Shown: positions 8,079 through 17,928, counted from the stretch's first letter. The stretch: DNA of 64,000 nucleotides from Vibrio rhizosphaerae (GCF_024347095.1 NZ_AP024903.1:2356001-2420000), one strand, 5' to 3'. Notes: generated by a model from the letters alone, not told the origin. Program-made: numbers and translations.

Positions 8079-9206
8079 TTAAATCCGCTCTTTCAGCCAC
8101 TGCTGACGTTGCACTGAGGTCATAAATGTCCAGGCAATGAAACGGCTGTTCTTCTGTCCTTGGTTCATTTCCACGATTTGGATCTCCTGCACACCGACTT
8201 TTTGTAGCTGTTTCTGCATCCAACGTACATTGTCTTTCTTAGAGATCAGGGTGGTAAACCAAAGAACTTGCTCAGAAAATTCACGACTTTCCAGCGCCAT
8301 GTTCTTAATAAAAGCTGCCTCTCCGCCCGGGCACCAGAGCTCAGCTTTTTGTCCGCCGAAATTGAGCGTCGGCTGAGAGGAATGATGTTTACTGACTGCG
8401 TGGCCGCGCTTCACACGGTTGGCATTCAGGTTATTCAACTTTCGCCGAGTGCCTTGTGCAGCCGCTTGCAATGACTCATGAAATGGCGGGTTACAGGTGG
8501 TGATATGATAACGCTCCCCCGGCTGGATAATGCCTTTAAACAAGCAGCGGCTGTCTGGCTGTAACCGACATTCAACCTTACCCTGAAGTACCGGATTACT
8601 TGCAGCGATACGCTTGGCATTCTTAATTGAGACCGGGTCGATATCACTGGCGGTGTACTGCCAGCCATAGTCGCAGACACCGATGATCGGGTAGATACAG
8701 TTCGCACCGACGCCGATATCGAGCGCTTTGACCTGAGCCAATACGAGATTCGGCTCATGACTCATCAGGTCTGCGGCGCGATGAATATAATCTGCCCGAC
8801 CGGGAATCGGCGGACAAAGGTAGCCTTGTGGAATCTCCCACGCCGTCACCTGATAATGGCGGCTCAATAATGCTTTATTCAGTTGTTTCACCGCCAGCGG
8901 ATCAGCAAAATTGATCGTCTGTTCACCCTTGGGATTGCGCATGACATAATTTTTCAGTTCAGGTAGCGCTTTGACCAGTTCGACAAAATTATAGCGTCCC
9001 TGATGCTTATTCCGCGGGTGCAACCCCTTGGAAGCACTCACTTTCTTGACGCGAACATCAGATGACAGTTTCGTTGGTACCGGGGATTTAGCTTTCTTTG
9101 TCGGCTTACTGTTTGGGCTCATATGACTCATATGGGTTGGGAAAAACGCGTTATTGTCCCCTTTTTTCATCCACGTTTCCAGAATTGCACGATTGCCGTA
9201 GCTCAT
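8079..9206 (-). CDS. rlmF: 23S rRNA m6A1618 methyltransferase RlmF
   Basis: RlmF (YbiN) methylates N6 of adenine 1618 in 23S rRNA with S-adenosylmethionine. The conserved opening [14 protein letters not shown] occurs at about residue 60, the Rossmann motif region is [13 protein letters not shown], and the catalytic NPPF tetrad occurs in [11 protein letters not shown]. coli RlmF is about 308 residues and begins about five residues before GLHPRN. The 375-residue frame therefore carries a basic, Lys/Ser-rich N-terminal extension of about 50 residues. No clear ribosome site marks ATG 9206, and later ATGs (residues 13, 26, 29) are possible starts. Confidence 0.92.
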   Translation of the reverse strand: MSYGNRAILETWMKKGDNNAFFPTHMSHMSPNSKPTKKAKSPVPTKLSSDVRVKKVSASKGLHPRNKHQGRYNFVELVKALPELKNYVMRNPKGEQTINFADPLAVKQLNKALLSRHYQVTAWEIPQGYLCPPIPGRADYIHRAADLMSHEPNLVLAQVKALDIGVGANCIYPIIGVCDYGWQYTASDIDPVSIKNAKRIAASNPVLQGKVECRLQPDSRCLFKGIIQPGERYHITTCNPPFHESLQAAAQGTRRKLNNLNANRVKRGHAVSKHHSSQPTLNFGGQKAELWCPGGEAAFIKNMALESREFSEQVLWFTTLISKKDNVRWMQKQLQKVGVQEIQIVEMNQGQKNSRFIAWTFMTSVQRQQWLKERI

Positions 9207-9265
9207 GGGCGGTTGTCACTTTGTATATCCTCTCGCTCATCATGATATTGATTCGATGAATCTCT

Positions 9266-9298
9266 CTTAAGCCGTTCTTAAGTTTACTGACTCATAAT
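9266..9298 (+). promoter_or_regulatory. PmrA/QseB-type box and -10 element before the PepSY–b561 operon
   Basis: CTTAAG-CCGTT-CTTAAG at 9266–9282 matches the direct-repeat consensus YTTAAK-N5-YTTAAK bound by PmrA/QseB-class response regulators. CATAAT at 9293–9298 fits a -10 hexamer, so the box covers the -35 position, as in activated PmrA promoters. Which two-component system acts here is not visible. Confidence 0.6.
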
Positions 9299-9347
9299 CA
9301 GTCGGGTGAAAGACACCATCAATCGTGATGCAACAGGAGCATACATT

Positions 9348-9632
9348 ATGTCCAAAACAACGTTGATCCGCCTGGCTACCTTACTCGCAACAGCGACAGC
9401 TTCTTCTTTGGTTTTCGCTGATCCGCAGTGTACTCAACAACCTGAATCATCCTGGATACCTTTTGCAACAGCCAAAGCACAGGTTGTTGAAATGGGATAT
9501 CAGATTAAGAAATTTAAGAAAACCCATACTGGTTGTTACGAGCTTTACGGTTATGACGCAAACAAAAACCGAGTTGAGATTTACTACAACCCGGTTGATA
9601 TGACGGTCGTGAAAGAGGAAAAAGATGACTAA
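9348..9632 (+). CDS. Small periplasmic PepSY domain protein
   Basis: A 94-residue exported protein: signal peptide MSKTTLIRLATLLATATASS ending VFA, then a single PepSY domain with the typical VVEMGYQIKKFKKTHTGCYELYG core and two cysteines (in DPQCTQQ and TGCYEL) that may form a disulphide. AGGAG lies about 8 bases before ATG 9348; the open frame extends 14 codons further upstream without such a site. The stop overlaps the start of the cytochrome b561 gene by 8 bases, so translation is coupled. Such pairs are common in marine gammaproteobacteria, and PepSY probably partners the b-type cytochrome. Confidence 0.88.
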   Translation: MSKTTLIRLATLLATATASSLVFADPQCTQQPESSWIPFATAKAQVVEMGYQIKKFKKTHTGCYELYGYDANKNRVEIYYNPVDMTVVKEEKDD

Positions 9633-10140
9633 ACAAGCGTTCATTTGGGATATTGTCGTCCGCATCACACACTGGACAACGGCGGTACTGTTTTTATCCA
9701 ATTACTTTTTGACAGAAGAAGGGAGTCCGCTTCACCAGTGGATCGGTTACACCGTTATCGCTGTCGTCGGGATTCGTTTGCTTTGGGGGCTGATAGCCCG
9801 CTCTCCGGCACGATTATCTGCATTCAAGCCTTCTGTTCCCGACGCATTGGAACACCTCAAAGAAGTACTGGTGACCAAAAAAGACCAACATATCGGCCAT
9901 AACCCGGCGGGTGCAATCATGATCTGGCTGATGTGGTTTCTCATTCTGAGTACCGCCACAACGGGATGGTTATCTGAGACCGACTGGTTCTGGGGAGAGG
10001 ATTGGATGATTGAAATCCATGAGTTCTTCGCCAATGCCACAATGGGTGCGGTCACCATCCACGTGTGTGCCATTATCCTGATGAGTAAGCTGACACAATT
10101 TGCTTACGTCAGAACCATGTTGTGGCGCCACAGAGACTAG
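9625..10140 (+). CDS. Cytochrome b561 domain protein
   Basis: A 171-residue, four-helix di-heme b-type cytochrome of the inner membrane. Candidate heme ligands are His in VRITHWTTAVLF, His in SPLHQWIGY, His in MIEIHEFFA and His in VTIHVCAII. It moves electrons across or along the membrane from quinol or a cytoplasmic donor to a periplasmic acceptor that is not known. It is translated with the small PepSY gene and the pair ends at a hairpin terminator. The PmrA-like box upstream suggests control by envelope or metal stress. Confidence 0.9.
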   Translation: MTKQAFIWDIVVRITHWTTAVLFLSNYFLTEEGSPLHQWIGYTVIAVVGIRLLWGLIARSPARLSAFKPSVPDALEHLKEVLVTKKDQHIGHNPAGAIMIWLMWFLILSTATTGWLSETDWFWGEDWMIEIHEFFANATMGAVTIHVCAIILMSKLTQFAYVRTMLWRHRD

Positions 10141-10156
10141 CCAATCCCCAATTCAA

Positions 10157-10186
10157 AAGCCCCTTTGCATTCAGGGGCTTCTTTTC
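10157..10186 (+). terminator. Rho-independent terminator after cytochrome b561
   Basis: AAGCCCCT (10157–10164) pairs with AGGGGCTT (10173–10180), followed by CTTTTCT. Confidence 0.8.
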
Positions 10187-10356
10187 TCTCGACAAGAAGC
10201 ACGTCTACGTCGTTCTATAGCCCGTCTCAAAATCATCTATGATGAATTTACATCACCAAGAGCTTGCTTCAAGTCATCCTCACTTACAGTTATGATACGT
10301 ACACAGAAATACCATGATTAACCCGTTTCAATCCTCACCTTCACCAAGGAGTTCTC

Positions 10357-11025
10357 GTGTCCACTGTATTCCATTTCCGTGCCTGCCTGTTCGATTTAGA
10401 CGGTACTCTCATTGATTCAATCGCAGCCGTTCATCGTGCCTGGACTGCATTTGCCACACGTCAGGATCTCGACCCAACCCATATTCTGCACCATATTCAC
10501 GGACGCCCTGCCAGCGAATCCGTGGCCGAATTTATGATGGGTCAGCCTCAGTCTGAAATTGACAAAGAGATCGCTTGGTTAAAGGACGCCGAATCGCAAG
10601 ATACCGCAGGAATCGTCCCGATAACGGGTGCAATGGATTTTTTGCATCAGTTAAACAACCATCATGTACCATGGGCGATTGTCACTTCCGGTAATGAATC
10701 CGTGGCTTACGCCAGAATCAAAGCGGCCAATATACCCCAACCAGAAATCGTCATTACCGCTGATCAGATTACTCGTGGAAAACCAGATCCTGAACCATAC
10801 CAACTCGGTGCGCAGGCCCTCGGTTTGAAAGCAGAGGAATGTCTGGTGTTTGAAGATGCTATCGCAGGGGTACAATCCGGGCTGGCAGCCGGGTGTCCGG
10901 TTATCGGGTTGCTCACACAAGTCAAAGATGCACAAGCATTACAGGGCGTGAGTACCATTTCAGACTATACCCAACTGACACTTGAACAAGATAGCAAGGG
11001 ATTCCGGCTGCATCTGCCGTTGTAA
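10357..11025 (+). CDS. hxpA: HAD-family sugar phosphatase, YfbT/HxpA-like
   Basis: A 222-residue HAD subfamily IA hydrolase. Motif I is LFDLDGTLIDS (nucleophile and acid Asp), motif II is AIVTSGN, the motif III Lys is in RGKPDPEPY, and motif IV is FEDAIAGVQSG. A long stretch matches E. coli YfbT, including SIAAVHRAW and the IHGR loop. It likely removes phosphate from hexose phosphates or sugar-alcohol phosphates in the cytoplasm. The start is GTG 10357, with AAGGAG about 6 bases upstream. It stands alone on the plus strand, with the ABC exporter convergent to it. Confidence 0.88.
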   Translation: MSTVFHFRACLFDLDGTLIDSIAAVHRAWTAFATRQDLDPTHILHHIHGRPASESVAEFMMGQPQSEIDKEIAWLKDAESQDTAGIVPITGAMDFLHQLNNHHVPWAIVTSGNESVAYARIKAANIPQPEIVITADQITRGKPDPEPYQLGAQALGLKAEECLVFEDAIAGVQSGLAAGCPVIGLLTQVKDAQALQGVSTISDYTQLTLEQDSKGFRLHLPL

Positions 11026-11146
11026 CAACGGCGAAAAGCTGAGTCGATAAACGATGGATGGCAAGTCAATAGGACTTGTCATTATTTTATTTATAATTAT
11101 TTGTTTTGATTCGTTTTTATTGATAAAACAGACTGTGAGTGAAACC

Positions 11147-12250
11147 TCAATCCAAAGATTTCTTAAATCGCATGGAGGCAATCACTAAGCCAAGCAAGGT
11201 AAATCCAATCATCCATAATGTGTCACGCCACAAATCGAAGAGATCGGCACCCCGGAGAACAATACCGCGAATCATCCGCATAAAATGCGTTGCCGGCAAT
11301 ACTTCAGCAATCCATTGTGCAATCACGGGCATTCCCTCGTAAGGGAACATGAACCCTGACAGCAAGATCGAAGGCAATAAGATAAACACCGTCATCTGCA
11401 TCGCCTGTAGCTGGGTTGTTGCTATCGTTGAAATCATCAGCCCCAGCGTCAGACTGGCTGAAATGAATAATAACGTTCCCCACAAAATCTGACTGAGTGC
11501 CCCGTGAATCGGGACATCAAAAATGAGATGTCCCAACCCCAGAATAATGCACACCTGAATCAGGCCAATAAAAATATAAGGAATGATTTTCGCGACCATT
11601 AATTCCATCGGATGAACCGGCGTGGTGATCAACAGTTCCAGGTTACCGCGTTCCCGCTCGCGGACAATCGCGGCACTGGTAAACAGAATCATGGTCATGG
11701 TCAGAATCACACCGAGTAAACCGGGAACAATATTGACAGCCGAACGCCGGCTTGGATTGTAATAGAGCGCGACATTAAATGTTTGCGCCGGAGCCTGAGC
11801 CCGATGGCTCTGAAGGCCGAGTCCGCTGAGTGACATGTGCTGTAATCCCATCACTGCCGAACTGATCATCGTATCAGAACCATCAACGATCCATTGCCCC
11901 AACACTCGTCCCTGAGCAAGACGTTGATCGAGATCTTTTGGCAGAATCATTGCCGCCCGAATCACACCACGGTGAATCGCTTGTTCCGCTTCTTTGGCAG
12001 TTGCATACTGCTTGGTAATATCCACGACCTGAGTCACGCGCACCGCTTCGGTCATGATTCTCCCTGTCGTACTGCCACTCAAGTCAACCACTGCAACCGG
12101 GACATGACGAACATTGGTATTGATCGCATAACCAAACAAAATCAATTGAATCAAGGGGATCATCACCACCATGCCGAAGGTGATCCGATCCCGTGAGAGT
12201 TGGCGTAACTCTTTGAGCATCACGGCTTTCATTCGGTATAAAGCACTCAC
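11147..12250 (-). CDS. ABC-2 type exporter permease (YhhJ/YbhR-like)
   Basis: A 367-residue ABC-2 membrane protein: one N-terminal helix (VMIPLIQLILFGYAI), a large periplasmic domain of about 130 residues, then five helices. The family motif is RERGNLELLITTPVHPMELM. GTG 12250 was chosen because it overlaps the stop of the ATPase gene as GTGA; internal ATGs six and ten codons on are alternatives. It forms the channel of an efflux pump with the two genes upstream. Only one permease is present whereas YbhFSR-type pumps have two, so it probably acts as a homodimer. Substrates of such pumps are drugs, dyes or lipids; none can be assigned. Confidence 0.9.
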   Translation of the reverse strand: MSALYRMKAVMLKELRQLSRDRITFGMVVMIPLIQLILFGYAINTNVRHVPVAVVDLSGSTTGRIMTEAVRVTQVVDITKQYATAKEAEQAIHRGVIRAAMILPKDLDQRLAQGRVLGQWIVDGSDTMISSAVMGLQHMSLSGLGLQSHRAQAPAQTFNVALYYNPSRRSAVNIVPGLLGVILTMTMILFTSAAIVRERERGNLELLITTPVHPMELMVAKIIPYIFIGLIQVCIILGLGHLIFDVPIHGALSQILWGTLLFISASLTLGLMISTIATTQLQAMQMTVFILLPSILLSGFMFPYEGMPVIAQWIAEVLPATHFMRMIRGIVLRGADLFDLWRDTLWMIGFTLLGLVIASMRFKKSLD

Positions 12251-13173
12251 TGCCGCTTCTCTCCGGTAACACTGACAAAAACATCCTCCAGACAAGGGCG
12301 GACGACGGCAATTTCTGCATCTGCTAATATCGGTACCTGCGCTTGCAACCACGCAACCGGCGCTGCGACATCCTGCTCAATAAGCACGCGTAGCCGGATC
12401 CCCAATTGAGCAGCGGAGCGAACCTGAGCAAACGTCATTAAGTGTTCTTTTAATCCCCGGAGGTTTTCTGCCCGGACTTCAACCACATGTACCCCCATGT
12501 CACGCATGAGTTGCTCCGGTTCACCGTCAGCACAAATCCGGCCAGAATTCATAATCGCCAGCCGATGACAACGTTCCGCTTCATCCATATAGTGGGAGGT
12601 CACCAGAATAGTCGTCCCCTGTGCGGAGAGATCAAACAGTTGCTCCCAGAACTCGCGCCGGTTTTCCGGATCAACAGCTGACGTCGGTTCATCGAGAAAT
12701 AACAGCTCAGGGTGGTGCATGGTTGCGGCAGCCAGAGACAAACGCTGTTTCTGCCCTCCACTCATGCCACTGACCCGTTGCTTGCGACGCTGATCCAGTC
12801 CATACGTCTGAAGCTGCTGATTGAGGCGCTGGTTGAGTTGCCGGTGCCCCATCCCGAAAATCTGCCCGATAAACTGCAAGTTTTCTTCCACCGTGAGATC
12901 ATCGTAGAGTGAGAATTTTTGTGTCATATAACCGATTTTCAATCGCAGCTGTTCTGATTCCCGGGGGATATCCAGTCCCAGAACTTTCACCTGCCCTGAC
13001 GTGGGGTGCAATAAGCCGGTGAGAACCCGAATGGTGGTTGATTTACCACAGCCGTTCGGCCCGAGAAAACCATAAATGGCACCTTTCGGGATCTGCAACC
13101 GAACATCTTCAATTGCAGTAAAATCACCAAATCGCTTCACAACATTTTCCGCCTCAATAGCATACTTTGTCAC
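12247..13173 (-). CDS. ABC exporter ATPase (CcmA/YbhF half type)
   Basis: A 308-residue nucleotide-binding subunit. Walker A is GPNGCGKST, the Q-loop is in YMTQKFSLYDDL, the signature is MSGGQKQRLSLA, Walker B is LLFLDEPTSAVDP, and the switch His is in VTSHYMDEAERC. The last 70 residues form the accessory domain typical of drug and polysaccharide ABC-2 exporters. It powers the pump formed with the permease downstream and the HlyD-like protein upstream. Its start overlaps the HlyD stop by four bases (ATGA), so all three genes are coupled. Confidence 0.93.
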   Translation of the reverse strand: MTKYAIEAENVVKRFGDFTAIEDVRLQIPKGAIYGFLGPNGCGKSTTIRVLTGLLHPTSGQVKVLGLDIPRESEQLRLKIGYMTQKFSLYDDLTVEENLQFIGQIFGMGHRQLNQRLNQQLQTYGLDQRRKQRVSGMSGGQKQRLSLAAATMHHPELLFLDEPTSAVDPENRREFWEQLFDLSAQGTTILVTSHYMDEAERCHRLAIMNSGRICADGEPEQLMRDMGVHVVEVRAENLRGLKEHLMTFAQVRSAAQLGIRLRVLIEQDVAAPVAWLQAQVPILADAEIAVVRPCLEDVFVSVTGEKRQ

Positions 13174-14126
13174 GGCTTGAGCCCTCCGAGCTCAACCTGA
13201 GCCGGGATGCCGGAAGGGAGCGATTGCGCTGAATCATCCAAATCGATTTCAGCCAAATACATCAACCGGGAGCGTTCTTCCTCTGTCAGCGCATAATAAG
13301 GAGTAAAAGACGGTTCAGCCGATACGCGACGAACTTTTCCCCGAAAGATCTTAGTAACGCCGTCAACATGAACATTGACCATCAGCCCGACAGTCAACTG
13401 AGTCCGATATCGTGCAGGTATATAAACCCGGGCATAAGGCACCCGGTCGGCTTCAATCACGGCAACCGCCTGATTGGCAGCCACCCGCTCGCCAAGTCGA
13501 TAAGGCAGGCTATCGAGCACACCATCCCGCGTTGCAACAATCGTCAATTCATTCAGTCGGTGCTGTTGTAACATCACCCCGGCCGTTGCAGCATCCAAGG
13601 CTGCTTTTGCCTGCTCGATATCTTCAACCCGCGAACCTGCGGTCAGTTTCGCGAACGCTTCTCTGGCGGCATTCAATTCAGCCTTGGCTGTATCGCGACT
13701 GGCCAGCGCTCTGTCTTGTTCCGACTGACTGCCGAGTTTCTTTGCAACCAGTTCTCGGGTGCGCTGATAATTTTTTTCCGCTTCAATAAATCGGGCTTCA
13801 GCACGAACGACATCCGCCTGCGCGGTCGCAATGTCTTCCGGGCGTTCCCCATTGGTGAGTTTTTGCAGATATGCTTTTGCCTGCGCCTGTTCAGCGACAG
13901 CCTGTGCCAATTCGATCGTCTGACGTTGCTGATCAAGTTGTACCAAAACCTGTCCTTGAGTCACTGACGTCCCTTCTTTCACCGGTAAATCGCGGATGAT
14001 TTCGTTCGCCGGTGCGGTCAGCGTCACCCGATCACGTTCTAACGTTCCTAATGCAAGGTTATTTTCATCAGTTTGACAAGCCGTAAGGAGGGTAATCAGG
14101 ATGGCATGAAAAATCAGTCGCTGCAT
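13170..14126 (-). CDS. HlyD-family membrane fusion lipoprotein
   Basis: A 318-residue periplasmic adaptor. The N-terminus MQRLIFHAILITLLTAC ends in an LTAC lipobox, so it should be lipid-anchored through Cys17. A biotinyl-lipoyl hairpin domain (LPVKEGTSVTQGQVLVQLD) is followed by a long alpha-helical coiled coil from about residues 70 to 180 and then a beta-barrel. It resembles YbhG. It links the inner membrane ABC pump of the next two genes to an outer membrane channel such as TolC, which is not encoded here. First gene of the operon; its promoter should lie in the 47 bases before it or further up. Confidence 0.9.
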   Translation of the reverse strand: MQRLIFHAILITLLTACQTDENNLALGTLERDRVTLTAPANEIIRDLPVKEGTSVTQGQVLVQLDQQRQTIELAQAVAEQAQAKAYLQKLTNGERPEDIATAQADVVRAEARFIEAEKNYQRTRELVAKKLGSQSEQDRALASRDTAKAELNAAREAFAKLTAGSRVEDIEQAKAALDAATAGVMLQQHRLNELTIVATRDGVLDSLPYRLGERVAANQAVAVIEADRVPYARVYIPARYRTQLTVGLMVNVHVDGVTKIFRGKVRRVSAEPSFTPYYALTEEERSRLMYLAEIDLDDSAQSLPSGIPAQVELGGLKP

Positions 14127-14173
14127 AATGCTTCTCCATGATTGAGATGCGCGGTTGTCAGTCAGGTAAACAT

Positions 14174-15724
14174 TTACAGCCTAGATGTCTGCGCCACCAA
14201 ATGAGTGAGGGTGGCGGGTTGACCAATATAGTAGCCTTGGGCCATGTGACATCCGATCTGATGTAGCAGATCTAGCTGTTCTTTCGATTCTACACCTTCT
14301 GCCATAATTAAAAAATTGAGATGTTTCGCCATGTTAACCAAGGTTGAGATGACGTACCAATCTCGCTCTGAATTCACCAGTGCATGTGTAAAAGTCTGAT
14401 CGATTTTCAGGCAGTTGATCGGCAGATCTTTTAATCGCCCCAGACAAGAGTAACCAATCCCAAAATCATCAATCGCCACCAGAATACCAAGTTCTCTTAA
14501 TGCGGTAACCTTTTGTCGGATATCATCAAATATATCACTAACTAACGCAGATTCGGTCAATTCTAAAACAAGCTGATGCGGCGGAAACTCATAAAACGAT
14601 AGTGCCCGCTCAATTTGATAGACAAAATCACTTTTCCAGAAATGACGTGACGTGATATTTACTGCCAGTCGCTGATTGGCTTGCAAAAAAGACTGCGCAT
14701 CTTCAAGCGCTTGATACAGAGCCCATAAGCCGATTTCTTCAATATGACCGGTGTCTTCGGCAATTTGGATCAATTGCGTGGTCGGAACCTGTTTTCCTCT
14801 TAACTCCCAACGAATCAGCGCTTCATATCCGACGATTTGCTCATTTTTCAGTGATAATTGTGGCTGATACTCCATGTAGAAATTTTTATTTTGCAAGGCT
14901 AATTTCAGGTCAGATTCAAGCTGGTAACGAGCATATAACGTCTCAGTCATATGATCGGTATAACGCTCAATTTGGCCGGTTCGGGTGACTTTAGAGTGAT
15001 ACATGGCAATATCCGAGGCTTTGAGTAAATCTGTTGCGGTCTCACCATCATCAGGATAAATCGCTATACCGGCACTAAAGCGGAAAATCAGATCATTCTC
15101 ATCTAAACGATACGGCTCATCTTGTATTGATCGAATGCGTTCCAATACAGGCGCAAGCTCATTTTCATCGGTCAGTTCAAGTAAAACTAAATATTCATCT
15201 CCGCCTAAACGCCCGACGATATCACCTTTGCGGACCGAATGGCGTAACCGTTCACCAAACATCTGCAATAACAAGTCGCCCTTGGCATGACCATAGGTAT
15301 CATTGACCATTTTGAAATTGTCCAGATCAATAAATATAACGGCCGCCCGAAATCTCAACCGCTCTGCCTGATGCAACATCTGCGTTAAACATTCCAGAGA
15401 ATAAACTCGGTTTGGTAATTGACTTACCTGATCGAAAAAAGCTTTTCCTGATACTTCCTGAAGCAAGGCGCGTAAATCCTGTACTCGACGATAAGCATAA
15501 AAAATCCCCCCCAGACCACACCATAAAACAATCAGCGTAATCTCATCCATTTCCCAATGCTCATGCTGGCGACTAAAAAAATAAAGTTGCTCAAACAGAT
15601 CAACTTTGGTTATCACGGAGATATAAGACAGGAGCAAAGCAATGACACAGATATAAAAAAAGTCCCATTTAGCACGTTTGCGAATCTCTTTCTCCAGACC
15701 GGTCTGAATGTCTTTCTTTTTCAT
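14174..15724 (-). CDS. Membrane-anchored GGDEF–EAL protein
   Basis: A 516-residue cyclic di-GMP enzyme. Two transmembrane helices (about residues 21–40 and 62–80) enclose a short periplasmic loop. The GGDEF domain carries LGGDEYLVL, a conservative F-to-Y change that may still allow cyclase activity. The EAL domain is complete: EALIRW, the metal Asp pair in AIDDFGIGYS, Glu in LELTES, Lys in LKIDQTF and Glu in AEGVES. Phosphodiesterase activity is therefore likely and dual activity is possible. It is divergent from oppA across a 549-bp gap and only about 50 bases upstream of the HlyD gene, so it could share transcription with the exporter operon. Confidence 0.93.
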   Translation of the reverse strand: MKKKDIQTGLEKEIRKRAKWDFFYICVIALLLSYISVITKVDLFEQLYFFSRQHEHWEMDEITLIVLWCGLGGIFYAYRRVQDLRALLQEVSGKAFFDQVSQLPNRVYSLECLTQMLHQAERLRFRAAVIFIDLDNFKMVNDTYGHAKGDLLLQMFGERLRHSVRKGDIVGRLGGDEYLVLLELTDENELAPVLERIRSIQDEPYRLDENDLIFRFSAGIAIYPDDGETATDLLKASDIAMYHSKVTRTGQIERYTDHMTETLYARYQLESDLKLALQNKNFYMEYQPQLSLKNEQIVGYEALIRWELRGKQVPTTQLIQIAEDTGHIEEIGLWALYQALEDAQSFLQANQRLAVNITSRHFWKSDFVYQIERALSFYEFPPHQLVLELTESALVSDIFDDIRQKVTALRELGILVAIDDFGIGYSCLGRLKDLPINCLKIDQTFTHALVNSERDWYVISTLVNMAKHLNFLIMAEGVESKEQLDLLHQIGCHMAQGYYIGQPATLTHLVAQTSRL

Positions 15725-16273
15725 TGTGACCTATCATTTTTTGCGGGGCACCGTCATCTCATATGAATCCCGGTACACCGGAGAGATAAATTAATTCAGC
15801 AGTGGTCAAACCAATACTACCTGATGTAAAGCGTAGACCAGATTGGCACTTTATTGACAAGATTATTGAGTAAAGAAAATGCTATGCTATTCAAATATTC
15901 AGCAATAACCGATAAAAATATCGTCAACCTCCCGTCAACAGAATAAATCCCCAATATTTGTGACAATATAAAATGTCGATGAAATGGATTTCATAGATTT
16001 ATTCCATCTACACCAACCAATAAAGACAAAATAAACCCCCACAAATTAATTTTAAAAAAGTTCAAACCATTAATTTATGACTAGCCAAATGGTAAATTCA
16101 TCTAAAAGTTGCTAGGGTAACGGGATATTTGTAAAGTGGGCTAAGTGAATCAAGTCAACTTGTCTAAGGTGTCAAATCCCAATGTTTCTTTCACTTGGGG
16201 GCTCGATATCAACATACACTTTCACTTTATAAATACGATCACGGATGTCATTACACAAAATCTGGAGTTTTAC
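15725..16273. other. Divergent 549-bp regulatory gap before oppA
   Basis: AT-rich intergenic region between the GGDEF–EAL gene and oppA. A TTGACA hexamer occurs at 15854–15859, but no well-spaced -10 was recognised. The oppA frame stays open upstream to 16145, but the signal peptide fixes the start at 16274, so the messenger may have a long leader, as is usual for oppA genes under small-RNA control. No gene was seen. Confidence 0.5.
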
Positions 16274-17905
16274 ATGAATAAAAATAAGATTTCCCGAGCA
16301 ATGGTGTTGGGATTAGGCCTAACTCTAGCCGGCACAACATTACCATCCTATGCAGCACACGTTCCGGAAGGAACAAAACTGGCCCCAGTACAAGAATTGG
16401 TCCGAGGCAACGGATCAGAAATCGAAACACTTGACCCACAGAAGGTGAATGGCGTTCCCGGCGCGAACGTTGACAGAGACTTATTTGAAGGCTTGGTTAA
16501 CGAAGATGGCTACGGCAAGCTTGTTCCCGGTGTCGCCGAGAAATGGGAAACCAAAGATAACAAAACATTTACCTTTCATCTGCGTAAAACAGCGAAATGG
16601 TCCAATGGTGACCCCGTCACTGCCGACGATTTCGTCTACGGATGGCAACGCCTTGTCGATCCGGCAACCGCTTCTCCTTATGCTGAATATTTACAGTTAG
16701 GCAATGTCACCAATGCCGAAGAGATTGTGGCAGGTAAGAAAGATAAGTCCACGTTAGGTATCAAAGCGATTGATGCTTACACACTGCAAGTCCATCTCGA
16801 TAAACCCACGCCTTACTTTGTCAAAATGTTGGTTCACCAATCAACGTTTCCGGCTCCACGGAAGGTTATTGAACAATGGGGCAGTAAATGGACCCGCCCA
16901 GAACACTTTGTCGGCAATGGTGCCTACGTCCCTGAAATATGGGTCGTCAATGAACGTTTAGTGCTCAAGCGCAACCCACTTTACTGGAATGATGCTGAAA
17001 CAGTCATTAATAAGGTCACCTATCTACCGATCGAAAGTCAAAATGCCGAAATGAATCGCTTCCTCGCGGGTGAAATGGATTCTACCTACGAAATGCCGGT
17101 CGAACATTTTAAACGACTCAAGAAAGAACACCCGGAATCCGTTTCTGTGACCGGATATCTGTGTAACTACTACTACGATTTCAATACGCGGAAAAAACCG
17201 TTTGATGACGTTCGGGTCAGAAAAGCACTCTCTTATGCAATTGACCGGGATATCATTACTAAGGCCATTATGGGGCAAGGCCAAAAGCCGGCTTACGCCT
17301 TTACACCAGACATTACTGCCGGATTCACCCCACCAATGCCGGAATATGGTAAGTGGACTCAGAAAGAGCGTAATCAAAAAGCTCGTGAACTTTTGGCTGA
17401 AGCAGGTTACGACAAAAATAATCCGTTAACACTGACTCTGATTTACAACACCTCAGACAACCATAAGAAAGTTGCGACGGCGATTCAATCGATGTGGAAA
17501 CAGACATTAGGTGTCAATACCAATCTGGAAAATCAGGAATGGAAAACCTTCCTGGATAATCGTCGTCAGGGGAACTTCGAAGTTGCTCGCGACGCTTGGT
17601 GTGGTGACTATAACGAAGCATCAACCTTCCTTTCTCAAATGCTCTCCAATAACAGTGGTAACTACGCCCACTATCAAAGCAAAGCTTATGACGATGTCAT
17701 GGAAAAAGCGATGCTGAGTACGTCTGACACAGAGCGTGCTAATTACTACGCTCAGGCTGAGAAGTTGATTGCGCAGGATATGCCTGTCGCACCGACCTAT
17801 CAGTATGTGAAAGCACACTTACTCGCGCCTTATGTCGGTGGTTATCCGATCCATAATGCGGGAGACATGACTTACACTCGGGATATGTACATTAAAGCAA
17901 AATAA
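16274..17905 (+). CDS. oppA: Periplasmic oligopeptide-binding protein OppA
   Basis: A 543-residue SBP family 5 protein, the same length as E. coli OppA. The signal peptide MNKNKISRAMVLGLGLTLAG ends PSYA. The binding-protein family hallmark begins at LVRGNGSEIETLDP, and SYAIDRDII lies in the conserved core. TGGAG lies seven bases before ATG 16274. It captures peptides of a few residues in the periplasm and passes them to OppBC. A hairpin follows the stop, which would keep oppA mRNA more abundant than the transporter mRNA. Confidence 0.96.
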   Translation: MNKNKISRAMVLGLGLTLAGTTLPSYAAHVPEGTKLAPVQELVRGNGSEIETLDPQKVNGVPGANVDRDLFEGLVNEDGYGKLVPGVAEKWETKDNKTFTFHLRKTAKWSNGDPVTADDFVYGWQRLVDPATASPYAEYLQLGNVTNAEEIVAGKKDKSTLGIKAIDAYTLQVHLDKPTPYFVKMLVHQSTFPAPRKVIEQWGSKWTRPEHFVGNGAYVPEIWVVNERLVLKRNPLYWNDAETVINKVTYLPIESQNAEMNRFLAGEMDSTYEMPVEHFKRLKKEHPESVSVTGYLCNYYYDFNTRKKPFDDVRVRKALSYAIDRDIITKAIMGQGQKPAYAFTPDITAGFTPPMPEYGKWTQKERNQKARELLAEAGYDKNNPLTLTLIYNTSDNHKKVATAIQSMWKQTLGVNTNLENQEWKTFLDNRRQGNFEVARDAWCGDYNEASTFLSQMLSNNSGNYAHYQSKAYDDVMEKAMLSTSDTERANYYAQAEKLIAQDMPVAPTYQYVKAHLLAPYVGGYPIHNAGDMTYTRDMYIKAK

Positions 17906-17928
17906 TTCATTCCGAGTTATCAAGACGG

